From Tetrapisispora phaffii CBS 4417 (taxonomy: Eukaryota; Ascomycota; Saccharomycetes; Saccharomycetales; Saccharomycetaceae), in contig NC_016533.1 in NCBI RefSeq assembly GCF_000236905.1, positions 248,001 to 312,000 of the forward strand: DNA of 64,000 bases. Reading direction: 5' to 3'. Made by a program: the position numbers and the translations under genes. Shown here one piece after another: positions 18,486-28,754 of this stretch. Below the pieces are notes generated by a model, which worked only from the letters and a program-made list of their open reading frames with translations, was not told where the DNA came from and ran no database searches. Every line of letters starts with the position of its first letter. The stretch's first letter is position 1.

Positions 18486-20720
18486 ATGTCTGATACTGAG
18501 AATCCGGTTCCTGCGGAATCTGTAGCCGACGTTCAAGAATCTGTTGATGCCCAACATCCAGTTGCTGAAAACATTCAAAAGGAAGAAAATATTGACAATT
18601 ATGAAGCTGAACTTTTAGCTGAAGAGGATTCAGCGGTATCTGCAGATGAGTCTGCAGATGAGTCTGCCGAGACTGGGGGACAGGATGCTGAACCTGAATC
18701 CCACAATGAAGATGATGCAGAGATAGCTGAAGAAGAACAAGGTCAACAAGAGGAGAGGGAGGAGCAAGAGGAGCAAGAGGAGCAAGAGGAGCAAGAGGAG
18801 CAAGAGGAGCAAGAGGAGCAAGAGGAGCAGGAAAATTCTGTCCCAGAAAGAGTACAACATTCTATCTACGATGATCCGGTTCCTGAACCTAAACAAGAAC
18901 CAGCTTCCTCAGCTTTCGATCTGAATAAATTATCCGAAATGAATGTGGATTACGACTTGTTGCAGAAACAAGTAAAGACTATTATGGACAGTAACATGCT
19001 GAACTTGGAAAAATTCAAAGGATTATCTAAAAATGATAAAATATCCGCAATTTTAAACTTACTAAACTCAAAAAGTGAAACCGCCTTTATGCAAGGTCAT
19101 CAAGAACCAGTTTCGAACATTCAAGAACCACCGAAATCAGACGCAGAAAAACGTAGACTGTTCCCAAGACCAGATTTATCTTATCCAATGACACATGAAG
19201 AAAGAGAAAGATACACTACGTACTTACGTGGTGAAAATAGAATTGCTGAAATGCAAAATCTACCCCCAAAATCAAGATTATTTATTGGTAATCTACCACT
19301 AAAAAATGTCTCCAAAGAAGATCTATACAGACTTTTTTCACCATTTGGTCCCATTCTACAAATTAATATTAAGAATGCATTTGGATTCATTCAATACAAT
19401 AATCCATTATCTGTTACAGATGCTATTGAATGTGAATCTCAGCAAATTAACTTCGGTAAAAAATTAATTTTAGAAGTTTCAAGTTCAAACAGTAGACCAC
19501 AATATGATCACGGTGACCATGGTACAAATAGTAGTTCGACTTTCATATCAACTTCTAAGCGTCCATTCCAAGAAGAAAACGAAACTGCTAACGTATATGC
19601 AGAATCAGGATATAATGGCAAGAAATCGAAGAGAAGAGTCCCGAATTGTATTATTTATGTTAAGAGAACAGCTGATAGATCATATGCAACTGAGGTATTC
19701 AATCAGTTCAAAAATGGTACCGGTTTGGAAACAGATATGATATTTTTAAAGCCACGTATGGAATTACGAAAATTCGTTAACGATGCGGCTCATGACGGTG
19801 TATGGGGTGTCGTTATGATCAATAAAACTAGAAACGTTGATGTTCAAACATTCTACACTGGTTCACAAGGTGAGACAAAGTTTGACGAATACGTTAGCAT
19901 TTCTAGTGAAGATGCTGTCGGAATTTTCAATAATATGAGGAAAAATAAGCAATCAAGAGGATTTGACAATGTACACCCTGTACAAAGCAATCAATATCAA
20001 CAATATCCAAACCAAGGCTATAATGCACAACCTCAACAATTACCATACGGTCAATCATATATTATGCCCCCACAGAACCAAGGTTATAACAACCAACAGT
20101 ATGACCAAAACTACGGCATGATGAATCAACAACGCTATAGTAACCCTCCACCTGCCCCAATTCAGCAGACTTATGGCCAATATCAAAATGCACCAATGCC
20201 ACTACAACAACAACCTCATCCAATGGGATATAACCCGGATGGAACTCAGATGAATCAACAGCCTCAAATATCTGCACTATTGGGTGGCAATCCAAGCAAA
20301 ATGGATCAAAGTCAGTTATTAGCTGCAATTCAAAATTTGCCACCAAATGTTGTTACTAACTTGCTGTCAATGACTCAACAAGATCAACAACAGGCCAGAC
20401 CACAACATGATCAGCAGCAATTATTAGGTATGTTGCAAATGATGCAAAATCCAAACGCTCAGCCTCCAAGTCAACAACAAAATTATGTAGGTAATGACTC
20501 CAATCAAGCTTATCAAAAGATTCCTATGACAATGTCACCACCACAACAACTTTCTCCTGCTAACCCACCAGCAGCTATGAATCAAGCTATGTATCCTCCA
20601 CAAACAAATATACCACCACCACAACAACAATCACAACAGCCGCCACAGGAAAAGAAAGACCAACCAGTTACTAATAATGTCCAAAGTTTGTTAAATAGTT
20701 TGGCTAAACTGCAGAAATAA
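18486..20720 (+). CDS. NAB3: NAB3, RNA-binding subunit of the Nrd1-Nab3-Sen1 termination complex
   Basis: Nab3 is a nuclear protein that recognises UCUU-type motifs in nascent RNA and directs non-poly(A) transcription termination with Nrd1 and Sen1. The 744-aa protein (S. cerevisiae 802) has the family layout. The acidic N-terminal region contains eight exact EEQ repeats (18759-18830). A helical Nrd1-binding segment follows, then one RRM (about 262-335) with RNP2 LFIGNLPL and RNP1 AFGFIQYN, and a long Gln/Pro/Asn-rich prion-like tail (about 490-744) ending in the short helix VQSLLNSLAKLQ. That C-terminal helix matches the oligomerisation element known for Nab3. Start at 18486, with the preceding CAACC giving a good context. 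S. cerevisiae NAB3 is YPL190C. Confidence 0.97.
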   Translation: MSDTENPVPAESVADVQESVDAQHPVAENIQKEENIDNYEAELLAEEDSAVSADESADESAETGGQDAEPESHNEDDAEIAEEEQGQQEEREEQEEQEEQEEQEEQEEQEEQEEQENSVPERVQHSIYDDPVPEPKQEPASSAFDLNKLSEMNVDYDLLQKQVKTIMDSNMLNLEKFKGLSKNDKISAILNLLNSKSETAFMQGHQEPVSNIQEPPKSDAEKRRLFPRPDLSYPMTHEERERYTTYLRGENRIAEMQNLPPKSRLFIGNLPLKNVSKEDLYRLFSPFGPILQINIKNAFGFIQYNNPLSVTDAIECESQQINFGKKLILEVSSSNSRPQYDHGDHGTNSSSTFISTSKRPFQEENETANVYAESGYNGKKSKRRVPNCIIYVKRTADRSYATEVFNQFKNGTGLETDMIFLKPRMELRKFVNDAAHDGVWGVVMINKTRNVDVQTFYTGSQGETKFDEYVSISSEDAVGIFNNMRKNKQSRGFDNVHPVQSNQYQQYPNQGYNAQPQQLPYGQSYIMPPQNQGYNNQQYDQNYGMMNQQRYSNPPPAPIQQTYGQYQNAPMPLQQQPHPMGYNPDGTQMNQQPQISALLGGNPSKMDQSQLLAAIQNLPPNVVTNLLSMTQQDQQQARPQHDQQQLLGMLQMMQNPNAQPPSQQQNYVGNDSNQAYQKIPMTMSPPQQLSPANPPAAMNQAMYPPQTNIPPPQQQSQQPPQEKKDQPVTNNVQSLLNSLAKLQK
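18759..18830 (+). repeat. in-frame minisatellite, 8 x 9 bp (EEQ)
   Basis: Eight tandem copies of GAGGAGCAA (the last ends in CAG) inside NAB3, each encoding Glu-Glu-Gln. The near-complete identity of the units points to recent expansion or homogenisation, so length may vary between strains. Confidence 0.9.
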
Positions 20721-21297
20721 GCATTATGTTTTAATAAGTGTATTATATCTTATTTTTTTAATACGTTTGACATTCATGTTTTGCTGCAAAATAATTATTA
20801 TCAGCTTCATGACAATTCTTTTACGTGAGTTTCCGTTCTATATTGTATCTTACCAACTGAAGCTTAAATAACGTCTTTATAGTATCTTTCACCATATATC
20901 CTTGTTCATCTTCTAGTTGTGAGCCAACTTTTAATCTTTAACCTTTAATCTACTACAAGCTCTTTTGAACTTCTTCCCTCTATAAATATTCTAGTATCTA
21001 AGTGAGCAAAATCCAACTAAAAACTCTGTCTTAAATCATGTGCCCTATGACATACTTATATACTATTTTTTAGTCTAATTTGTTATACATTTAAATATTT
21101 ATACTAGTTCTTGCATTCCTCTTGGCAAGTATTCTTTTTACAAGCATAATGCTTCTTCACCTTCTAATTGAACATGTATCAATAAGTACACTGTTCAAAG
21201 GTGTAATGCAATATTACAAAAATTATGGTATTCATTACATAGATTTAAAAAAAAATTGTTTAAGTAATATTATTAATCAAATTAAATATGAATCTGA
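20721..21297. other. intergenic between convergent NAB3 and DUG1
   Basis: AT-rich 3' flanks of two convergent genes. The short frame at 21122 does not start with ATG and is not supported. Nothing else seen. Confidence 0.3.
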
Positions 21298-22830
21298 TTA
21301 TTTTTCTGGAGATTCAGCGTAGTAATGTAAGTAAGCAGCCATTAGTTTCATACCTTTCATGAAGTTACTGATATCTAGTTTTTCATTAATGGAATGGGCA
21401 CCATCATCACCTCTGCCCATTGGTAATAACATAACACTGGTCTTCAATTCATCTTGGAAAGTTAAAGTAATTGGAATAGAACCACCCTCTCTGGTCAAAT
21501 CTGGTTCAACGCCATAAACAGCTTTGGTAGCCTTGGCGGCTGCACTGAAAGAAGAGTTATATGGGTCAGATAACCAGTAGTTACCGTCATGAATCAATTC
21601 AGCAACACAGGTGTTTGGAGAACCTAAATTCTTGAAAGCCTTGTTACAGTGTTCAACAACAAGGTTAGTCAATTTGTCAGAATCGATGTCTGGTACAGTT
21701 CTGATGGAGAACTTACCGCTAACCTTTGCAGGAATAACGGTTTTAGCACCTTGACCAGAGAAAGCACCTTCGACACCGTGAATAGATAAAGATGGGTATC
21801 TCCATCTGTGCATCAAAATATCTTCCTTCTTTTGGTATAAAGAAGTTTTAGAGCCAGAAGCAGCTTCTATATCTTCAAGAGAGAAGTCGATGTTATCGTA
21901 AGACTTCGATTCTTTGTCAGTAATTGGGGCAACCATTTCTTCAATACCCTTAATTAAAATGTTACCTTTAGAATCGGCTAACGTACCCATGACTTGAACT
22001 AAGTCAATCATTGGTTCAGCAATAACACCACCAAAAATACCAGAGTGTAAGTCAGCAGCAGGTCCATTAATGGTGATTTGGTAATAGTTACAACCTCTTA
22101 AACCGTAAGTTAAACATGGTTTCTTGGCGCCTAACCAGTAGTTGTCAGATATACAAACAGCATCAACATCCTTGAAGTATTGGGTAGCTTCTCTAGCAAT
22201 CAAAGCATCTAGACCTAAAGAACCGGATTCTTCCATACCTTCGAAACAAGTGATCAAATTGACAGGTAATTCAATACCAGCTTCTCTGTGGGCTTGGATA
22301 ACGTTAATCCAACCAGTTAATGGACCAGTGTCATCGGTGGCACCTCTAGCTCTCAATAGTTGTTTTTCTTCATTGATGACTAATTTGAATGGTTCACTTT
22401 CCCAACCATCTTCAATGGAAGCTGGTTGCACGTCGTAATGACCGTAAACTAAAACAGTCTTCTTGGCTGGATCGTTACCATATCTGGATAAAATAACAGG
22501 TGGTAGTTGCAGATTTTCGTCATTAACTGGAGGTGGTTGCGTACCTAATTCTTTTCTTTGTATGTCAGTAAAACCATTGGCTTCTAATTGTTCCAATAAA
22601 AATTCAGCTTTCTTGACAACCATTGGTCTCAAAGATTCATCACTCGAAACTGCTGGAATTTCAACAGCTTTAGCCAAACGGTTGATGAATGTTGGTTTCA
22701 ATTCATCGATTTTAGAAAATAATTTATCGAAGGAAGACATTTTTCGTGTGTGTGTATACAATAGTGGATATGCTTTTGACACAATGATCTTGTTGCAAAC
22801 ACCAAATTTCAAAGAAAGTAATTTATACAT
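21298..22830 (-). CDS. DUG1: DUG1, Cys-Gly metallodipeptidase, with possible N-terminal extension
   Basis: Dug1 is an M20-family dimeric metallopeptidase that cleaves Cys-Gly dipeptide in glutathione breakdown. Metal-site motifs are visible: HYDVQP, the bridging Asp of RGATDDTGP, the catalytic Glu pair in EGMEESGS, and the late His of DDGAHSINE. From the conserved MSSFDKLF start (ATG at 22738-22740) the protein is 480 aa, essentially the S. cerevisiae length (481). An in-frame ATG 90 bp further upstream (22828-22830) adds 30 residues that contain Lys and Arg, hydrophobic residues and no Asp or Glu, like a mitochondrial presequence. The upstream ATG has a weak context (T at -3) and the second a strong one (A at -3), so both could be used. 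S. cerevisiae DUG1 is YFR044C, next to YFR045W, as here. Confidence 0.96.
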   Translation of the reverse strand: MYKLLSLKFGVCNKIIVSKAYPLLYTHTRKMSSFDKLFSKIDELKPTFINRLAKAVEIPAVSSDESLRPMVVKKAEFLLEQLEANGFTDIQRKELGTQPPPVNDENLQLPPVILSRYGNDPAKKTVLVYGHYDVQPASIEDGWESEPFKLVINEEKQLLRARGATDDTGPLTGWINVIQAHREAGIELPVNLITCFEGMEESGSLGLDALIAREATQYFKDVDAVCISDNYWLGAKKPCLTYGLRGCNYYQITINGPAADLHSGIFGGVIAEPMIDLVQVMGTLADSKGNILIKGIEEMVAPITDKESKSYDNIDFSLEDIEAASGSKTSLYQKKEDILMHRWRYPSLSIHGVEGAFSGQGAKTVIPAKVSGKFSIRTVPDIDSDKLTNLVVEHCNKAFKNLGSPNTCVAELIHDGNYWLSDPYNSSFSAAAKATKAVYGVEPDLTREGGSIPITLTFQDELKTSVMLLPMGRGDDGAHSINEKLDISNFMKGMKLMAAYLHYYAESPEK

Positions 22831-23622
22831 GAAATAATAATATTAAAAAAGACCCAAAAGAAAGAGAGAAAGAAAGTGATCATAGATTAAGACGTTATCA
22901 ACAGAGGGATATCTTGAATTTCAAAATTTTTATATCAATTGATTATTTTTTTTAAAAGTTCAATTTAGAATTGAAAGTTGCAACAAAAATTTGATGGATG
23001 AGGTTCAACCGACATCTAAAATTTCAATGCTTTGATTTTTTTCAAAATTGAAAAACTTTAAAGGTCATCGAAACAATGAAACTTTCATTATAAAGCAATC
23101 GATAGTTTATACAGTGTTGACAATATGTATATTGGTTAACTTATTGCCAATTGAATCGGCAGGTAAGTGGTAAATGACACTTTCTAGTAATTGCGGGGTG
23201 ATTCTTGGTATTTTTTGGAAGACTGATGCAATAGATTGTTAGGAAATGTTTATTGAAACGTCTTTGCTGCTGGTATTGGACCTTCTTGATAATGTAAAGA
23301 TACTATTTAAACATCTTTGTAATGTTTTTTTGAGTTGTAAAAGTCAAGTTAATCTAGTGGAACCTCCAACAGGTTAGTATATTTTTGAAGTTTCTGTAAG
23401 GATTCATTTCTGTTTTGAGGTCAACATCAAATTATTCAAAAATTGAAATTCAAGGACTGTTGTAATTGACTTATGTGTAAGTTATTTAAAGTCTTTGTTT
23501 AGTTTTATAGATTGACTTGTGAGTAAAGGAGCTGTTAATATATAATTGTAGTGTGCTTATAAGATAGAGAGTGCTGTAGTTAATTTAACAGACTACGAAT
23601 CATATAGGAATTGATATCAAAC
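22831..23622. promoter_or_regulatory. divergent promoter region of DUG1 and the carrier gene
   Basis: 792 bp, AT-rich, with many short poly-T and poly-A tracts including AAAATTGAAAAA-like stretches near 23040-23055. I see no clear TATA box, intron or RNA gene. Confidence 0.3.
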
Positions 23623-24660
23623 ATGTCAGGTATTGAGAATGGAAGTGATGATTTGGTCACTTCAATTTCAGCTGGTACTGTAGCTGCCATGTACCAGACA
23701 ACAATTGCCCATCCATTTGAGTTTCTGAAGACTGGATTGCAATTACAGAGATCTGTACCTGGCGCAACACCTTTTAGCTATATGTACAAAAATAAAATAT
23801 ATTTTAGAGGTCTGTCTGCATTGAATGTTAGCATTTTATTCAAGACCACCGCAAGGTTCACGATGTTTTCTTCTATGTATGAGCTGCTCAAAGATCCAGA
23901 ACATTTGCCAGAGAAGCCATTGTCTGGTCTCAGGTTATTAGCTGCAGGTGCCTCAACAGGGTTCGTCGAATCCCTAGTAATCATCCCATTTGAAAATCTA
24001 AAGACAACTATGATTGAGAATTCTATTATTGTTTCCAAAAGACAAGAGCAAGCAAAGTTAGAAAAGTCTAGGAAGGATATCTCAGCAAATAACACTCCAA
24101 CCAGGACCAAGTTTCATAAGGGATCTTCTAATGCTGTACGCATGAGTGCAAGAGAGCAAGCTTACATGTTTTATGAAAAGAACCCTTCTGAAACATTTAT
24201 TGGAACAATAAGGGAAATCTATAAAGTTAGGGGCATACGTGGATACTTTCAAGGTTCTATGCCTACAATACTAAGACAAGTGGGTAATTCGATGGTAAGA
24301 TTCACTACCTATACCACGTTAAAACAGATTATAGTACCAACAAGGCATGTAGATCAATATACTGCTTTTATTTTGGGTTTTGTTTCATCTGCTGCTGTGG
24401 TGGGCTTTACACAACCAATTGATGTAATTAAAACAAGAATGCAAAGTAAATATGCATGGAAGTATTATAAAAATTCAATAAATTGTGCATATCGAATTTT
24501 TGTTGAAGAAGGCATGAGAGTATTCTGGAAAGGATGGTTACCAAGATTATTCAAAGTAGGAATCTCAGGAGGTGTCTCTTTTGGGATTTATCAATATACA
24601 GAAAATATCATTAACACAATGAGAGCTGAAGGGTATCTACCAGCACCAAAATTTGACTAA
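23623..24660 (+). CDS. mitochondrial carrier family protein, YFR045W-like
   Basis: A 345-aa SLC25-type inner-membrane carrier. All three signature repeats are visible: HPFEFLKT in repeat 1, IPFENLKT in repeat 2 and QPIDVIKTRMQ in repeat 3, with matching Gly-rich second-helix motifs such as YFQGSMP and FWKGWLP. A longer than usual basic loop lies between repeats 1-2 and 2-3. Its position beside DUG1 identifies it as the counterpart of S. cerevisiae YFR045W, a tricarboxylate-type carrier relative whose substrate I do not know. I start at the ATG at 23623 (MSGIENG), because the frame upstream begins only with TTG. As I recall, the S. cerevisiae gene carries a short intron; here the frame is continuous. 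Confidence 0.88.
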   Translation: MSGIENGSDDLVTSISAGTVAAMYQTTIAHPFEFLKTGLQLQRSVPGATPFSYMYKNKIYFRGLSALNVSILFKTTARFTMFSSMYELLKDPEHLPEKPLSGLRLLAAGASTGFVESLVIIPFENLKTTMIENSIIVSKRQEQAKLEKSRKDISANNTPTRTKFHKGSSNAVRMSAREQAYMFYEKNPSETFIGTIREIYKVRGIRGYFQGSMPTILRQVGNSMVRFTTYTTLKQIIVPTRHVDQYTAFILGFVSSAAVVGFTQPIDVIKTRMQSKYAWKYYKNSINCAYRIFVEEGMRVFWKGWLPRLFKVGISGGVSFGIYQYTENIINTMRAEGYLPAPKFD

Positions 24661-24781
24661 AGTAATGTAAACAGTTCAGCACATATAAATTAATAACCTA
24701 TATTCTCAATAATATATTAAATAAAATTATAAACAAGAAAAATATTCTGCCTTGATCTATCGATTAGAATTAATATAAACT

Positions 24782-27157
24782 CTAGTATAGATCAAAAGCA
24801 TTAGTAACTATACATCCATGCGCATTCTCTTCTCTTTTGGTTAAATAACCAATTTCGTACACTGTTTCATTTGCTTTAGTTAACAATTCAACAACTCTTG
24901 GTTTGTTTTCCTTCTTAACTATTAATACCATACCAATACCCATATTAAAAGTTTTTAGAATATCTTCCAAAGGAACATTCCCTGCTTTTCCAAACCATTT
25001 AAACACTTCTGGAACATCCCAATTGCTCATATCTACGTGGGCCTGCAAATGGGATGGAATGGCTCTTGGAATATTTTCAACTAGACCACCACCAGTTATA
25101 TGTGCTAACCCTAGCAATAACTTTTCTCTAATCGATGGCAGTAATTGTTTTACATATATTCTAGTTGGAACCAATATAGCTTCCCCTAAAGTTTTACTAG
25201 AATCCCATGGACATTCAGAATCCCAAGGTAGGCCAATGTGAGCAATAATTCTTCTTACCAACGAGAACCCATTTGAGTGAACACCATCTGATTTCAACCC
25301 CAATAAAATATCACCTTCATTCATTTCTTGTATTTTAGGTAAGATATCATTTTTGTTGACAGCACCAACTGCTGTACCGTTTGTATCGTAATGACCAGCT
25401 GGGTACATACCTGGCATTTCAGAAGTTTCACCTCCAACTAAAGCACATCCACTTTGGATACACCCATCAGCGACACCACTAACAAAGTCAGAAGCAATTT
25501 TAATATCTAACGAGCCTGTAGCAAAATAATCTAAAAACATTAATGGTTCAGCACCTTGAACAACTAAATCGTTTACATTCATGGCAACTAAATCGATACC
25601 TACAGTGTTGTGAATGTTTGTCTCTTGTGCGATTATTAACTTTGTTCCAACACCATCGGTAGCAGCAACTAACAGTGTATCTTCAGTGTCATATCCTGCT
25701 TTCTTCAAATCGAATAAACCACCAAATCCTCCAATATCGGAGTCTGCCCCTGGTCTCTGGGTTGATTTGACCTTAGCCTTAATTTTATCAACGAATAAGT
25801 TACCATTATCAACTGAAACACCTGCATCCGCATAAGTAATTGATTGCTTTGTATTTTGGATGTGTTTGAAAGCACGATGTGCTATATCTTTTCTAAAATA
25901 TTTGTTTTTAAAATCTATACGGTCAACGACTTGATAAGCATTCTTTACTGCTTGCTCTAAGGTAGAGGCAGTTGCTGTACCAACGATTACTCTCCCCCCT
26001 GAAGTTTGCAAAACGCCATTATTTACAGTAGTTCCTGCTTGAAATATGTAAGTATCATCTTTAGGAAGTTCTGAGTTTTTGATTGTTATTTTATCACCTT
26101 TATTGTATGCTTCAGGGTATCCACCTGCTGCCAGAACCACTGTGGTGGCAAAGGTATTTTCTTTTATGCCGATTTCAACAGAGTCTAATCTATTTTCAGC
26201 AGCAGCTAAAAGTACTTGTGCCAAATCTGTGGCGTCAGATAAGAGTGGCAGAACTGTCTGAGTCTCTGGATCACCGAATCTAACATTATATTCTAATACC
26301 TTTGGGCCAGATTCTGTGATGATCAAACCAGTGAACAGAATACCTACAAATGGCAATCTATCCTTTCTCATACCATCGATACTTGGTTTTATAATTTTTT
26401 TGTCAATTTCGTCTAATAGAGTCTTTGTAGCGATTGGTGCTGGTGCATAAGCACCCATTCCTCCTGTGTTCAATCCTGTGTCATTTTCACCGATTCTCTT
26501 ATGATCTTGTGCCGGCGGGAAATTAAAGAACGAATAACCATCAGAAATCGTTAAAATTGAGATTTCATCACCTTCTAAAAATTCTTCAATCACAACAGAA
26601 TTACCTGCATCACCGAATTGTCTTTCGATCATTATAGTTCTTAAGGCCTCGTGAGCCTCTTGCATGTCATTTGGAATCAATACACCTTTCCCTGCTGCAA
26701 TGCCGTCTGCTTTAATGACCACTTTATAGTCAACCTCACTCAAGAATTTCTTTGCAGTTTCATAATCTGAGAAATTTGCATATCTTGCAGTTGGAATGTC
26801 ATGTTTTGCCATAAAATCTTTGGAAAACACTTTTGAACCCTCAAAAGCGGCAGCTTTTGCAGAAGGACCGAAAACAGGAACACCAATACTTTTAAATACG
26901 TCCGTAACACCATCAACCAACGGTTGTTCTGGACCTGGCACAACCAACCCAATATCGTTATCAACAGCGAACTGTTTCAATGCATCGAAATCAGTGACAT
27001 TAATGCCCAAATTGACATTTGTAGCCTTCTTGTTTGAAGAAGTACCACCATTGCCTGGAGCAACATAAATCTTATTCACAGTAGATGACTGACTTAGTTT
27101 CCAAACTAAAGCATCTTCTCTACCACCATTACCCAGAACTAGAATATTAAGAGACAT
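24782..27157 (-). CDS. ADE5,7: ADE5,7, bifunctional GAR synthetase / AIR synthetase
   Basis: The enzyme catalyses two steps of de novo purine synthesis in the cytosol: phosphoribosylglycinamide synthesis (PurD part) and aminoimidazole ribotide synthesis (PurM part). The 791-aa protein (S. cerevisiae 802) begins with the PurD signature MSLNILVLGNGGREDALVWKL, written here as two parts MSLNILVLGNGGRED and ALVWKL, and has the ATP-grasp motif KADGIAAGKGV and RFGDPETQ. The PurM half starts near residue 440 (ITYADAGVSVDNG) with GVGTKL, GGETSEMPGMY and HITGGGLVENIPR. Both halves are intact and in one frame. It is convergent with the carrier gene, with 121 bp between them. S. cerevisiae ADE5,7 is YGL234W. 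Confidence 0.98.
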   Translation of the reverse strand: MSLNILVLGNGGREDALVWKLSQSSTVNKIYVAPGNGGTSSNKKATNVNLGINVTDFDALKQFAVDNDIGLVVPGPEQPLVDGVTDVFKSIGVPVFGPSAKAAAFEGSKVFSKDFMAKHDIPTARYANFSDYETAKKFLSEVDYKVVIKADGIAAGKGVLIPNDMQEAHEALRTIMIERQFGDAGNSVVIEEFLEGDEISILTISDGYSFFNFPPAQDHKRIGENDTGLNTGGMGAYAPAPIATKTLLDEIDKKIIKPSIDGMRKDRLPFVGILFTGLIITESGPKVLEYNVRFGDPETQTVLPLLSDATDLAQVLLAAAENRLDSVEIGIKENTFATTVVLAAGGYPEAYNKGDKITIKNSELPKDDTYIFQAGTTVNNGVLQTSGGRVIVGTATASTLEQAVKNAYQVVDRIDFKNKYFRKDIAHRAFKHIQNTKQSITYADAGVSVDNGNLFVDKIKAKVKSTQRPGADSDIGGFGGLFDLKKAGYDTEDTLLVAATDGVGTKLIIAQETNIHNTVGIDLVAMNVNDLVVQGAEPLMFLDYFATGSLDIKIASDFVSGVADGCIQSGCALVGGETSEMPGMYPAGHYDTNGTAVGAVNKNDILPKIQEMNEGDILLGLKSDGVHSNGFSLVRRIIAHIGLPWDSECPWDSSKTLGEAILVPTRIYVKQLLPSIREKLLLGLAHITGGGLVENIPRAIPSHLQAHVDMSNWDVPEVFKWFGKAGNVPLEDILKTFNMGIGMVLIVKKENKPRVVELLTKANETVYEIGYLTKREENAHGCIVTNAFDLY

Positions 27158-27791
27158 AATTCAAACAAAATACGTGAAAATTGCAGTTGTATAGTTTCTT
27201 AATCTGTTATTTTCTCTTCAAACTGAGGAACATAGATCTGGTTGTGAGCTTTTTCACCTATCTTGATCAATTAACAATTATAAAACCAGTAAAGATTAAA
27301 ACACAATCTCTTTTATATAAAAATAATTTATTGCTTATGTTTAAAGAGTCATCCAACCATCGTCACAATTGAATTAAAAACGAGACTCTTACCAAATCAA
27401 TCAAGTAAAATTAGAAGTAATACAAAAAACCTGGATACGACCCATAAGACAGAGACAACACTAAATAGACCATCAAGTGCTTGGAATACTTTCTTCACCT
27501 TGACCATTTGTTGTTGTTGTTGCTGTTGTATTCTTTGAAGGTTGAACAATTGTTACAGAATCTTTCGATGATTCAATTTCTCAAAATTTTTCAGAAACGA
27601 TTTCAGTTTTGGACGCAAAAAAGCACAGAGACGTGCGGAGAGACATGTGATGAGGACGAAAACAGAGTCAGAATGAACTAGTGAAGAGTGAACCTGGCTC
27701 TCTCTCTATTGCCAAGTGACAGGCTCTGGGGATGACAGCAAATGCAGACGTCTGTGATGTCTGTTATCTGTCCACACGATCTATTATGTGG
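27158..27791. promoter_or_regulatory. ADE5,7 upstream region
   Basis: 634 bp between the ADE5,7 start and the CNN1 3' end. TGACTC (minus strand), the Bas1/Gcn4-type element of yeast purine genes, is at 27346-27351, about 190 bp before the ADE5,7 ATG. Another copy is at 27665-27670. Short plus-strand frames here have no support. Confidence 0.5.
27346..27351 (-). promoter_or_regulatory. Bas1/Gcn4-type TGACTC site of ADE5,7
   Basis: TGACTC read on the gene's strand at about -190. Bas1 with Pho2, or Gcn4, bind this element in S. cerevisiae ADE promoters. Site identity is by motif only. Confidence 0.5.
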
Positions 27792-28754
27792 CTAAGAGAA
27801 TAAGGATATCTCCAGATCGTTGAGGTCTTCAGAGGTTAAGTATTGTTTGCACATTGAGAATAGTTCTTCGGTGGTGATATGGCGGTCGCTGAGGTTCTGT
27901 TGACGTGGTAGCAGCTTGTATTTGACTAGCAATGCAACTAGACTACTGCGTTCGATGGATAATTGTTGGCTGCCATGGTATTGTTCTGCTTGCAAGGTGG
28001 TGGTTATCTTACTGGTGAGGTCGCCAGTGATCGTTGATAAGGCTTGCCACGAGGCGGGTGGTAAGGAAATCTGCTTGTGATTTAAATAGGGTCCAAACAT
28101 GTTTTTCAATTGAGCAGGTTTCAAGCGCTGCGTCTCGTATGGTTCTGGCTCATCAGCATCCTCCAGCAATGTGTTTTCCTCGTTATATGTCGTTGCCTCC
28201 GGCATAGCCTCTTGGACGGGTTCCGTGTGCTCATTCTGATCGCTAAAATACATTGGCTCTTCGATGGGCTCCAATGCTGCATTTGTATCCGGCGTTGCTT
28301 CTGTCGCCGTTTGATTATCTGTGATTATAAATGATGAGATTTTGCGTCTCTTGGTTTTACTTCGCATGCTGGATAGACCGGCAAACACCGTGTCTATGAC
28401 CGAATTCCCCTCTGCCGTGCCAAGGCTGTTAAGTCTACCATCGATTTCCGCAATCTCACTACCTCTCTCAGCTTTTGCACTTATCGAACGGTCATCAGAT
28501 ATGCTATGTGCCTCTGTGGTCTCCACTGACATCGACGTTGATTTCAAATCTTCAAGACTAGTTGACCTGTTCGTAGCCTCTCTTTGAGACGCAAGAGCCA
28601 CACTCAGATCATTCAAATACGACTTAACGTCCGTAGGATCTTGTGATAACTCGGTGGCTCTTCCCATGTTAGAATATATCTGCTGTTGAGAACGCAACCG
28701 GAGCTGTCTTCGCAATTCCTCAATGTCAATGTATCCACTCTCTTGGCCATCCAT
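27792..28754 (-). CDS. CNN1: CNN1, CENP-T homologue of the inner kinetochore
   Basis: Cnn1 recruits the Ndc80 complex through an N-terminal motif and binds the centromeric CCAN through a C-terminal histone-fold region. I start at the ATG at 28754 (MDGQESG); the longer frame begins with GTG. The 320-aa product has DPTDVKSYLNDLSVALASQ near residue 40, which aligns with the known Spc24-Spc25-binding helix of S. cerevisiae Cnn1 (DPNEVRSFLQDLSQVLA). The middle is acidic and poorly conserved. The C-terminal 110 residues (LKNMFGPYLNHKQISLPPASWQAL onwards, in two blocks) match the Cnn1 histone-fold region. S. cerevisiae CNN1 is YFR046C, two genes from DUG1, which supports the call. Sequence conservation outside these two regions is weak. 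Confidence 0.88.
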   Translation of the reverse strand: MDGQESGYIDIEELRRQLRLRSQQQIYSNMGRATELSQDPTDVKSYLNDLSVALASQREATNRSTSLEDLKSTSMSVETTEAHSISDDRSISAKAERGSEIAEIDGRLNSLGTAEGNSVIDTVFAGLSSMRSKTKRRKISSFIITDNQTATEATPDTNAALEPIEEPMYFSDQNEHTEPVQEAMPEATTYNEENTLLEDADEPEPYETQRLKPAQLKNMFGPYLNHKQISLPPASWQALSTITGDLTSKITTTLQAEQYHGSQQLSIERSSLVALLVKYKLLPRQQNLSDRHITTEELFSMCKQYLTSEDLNDLEISLFS

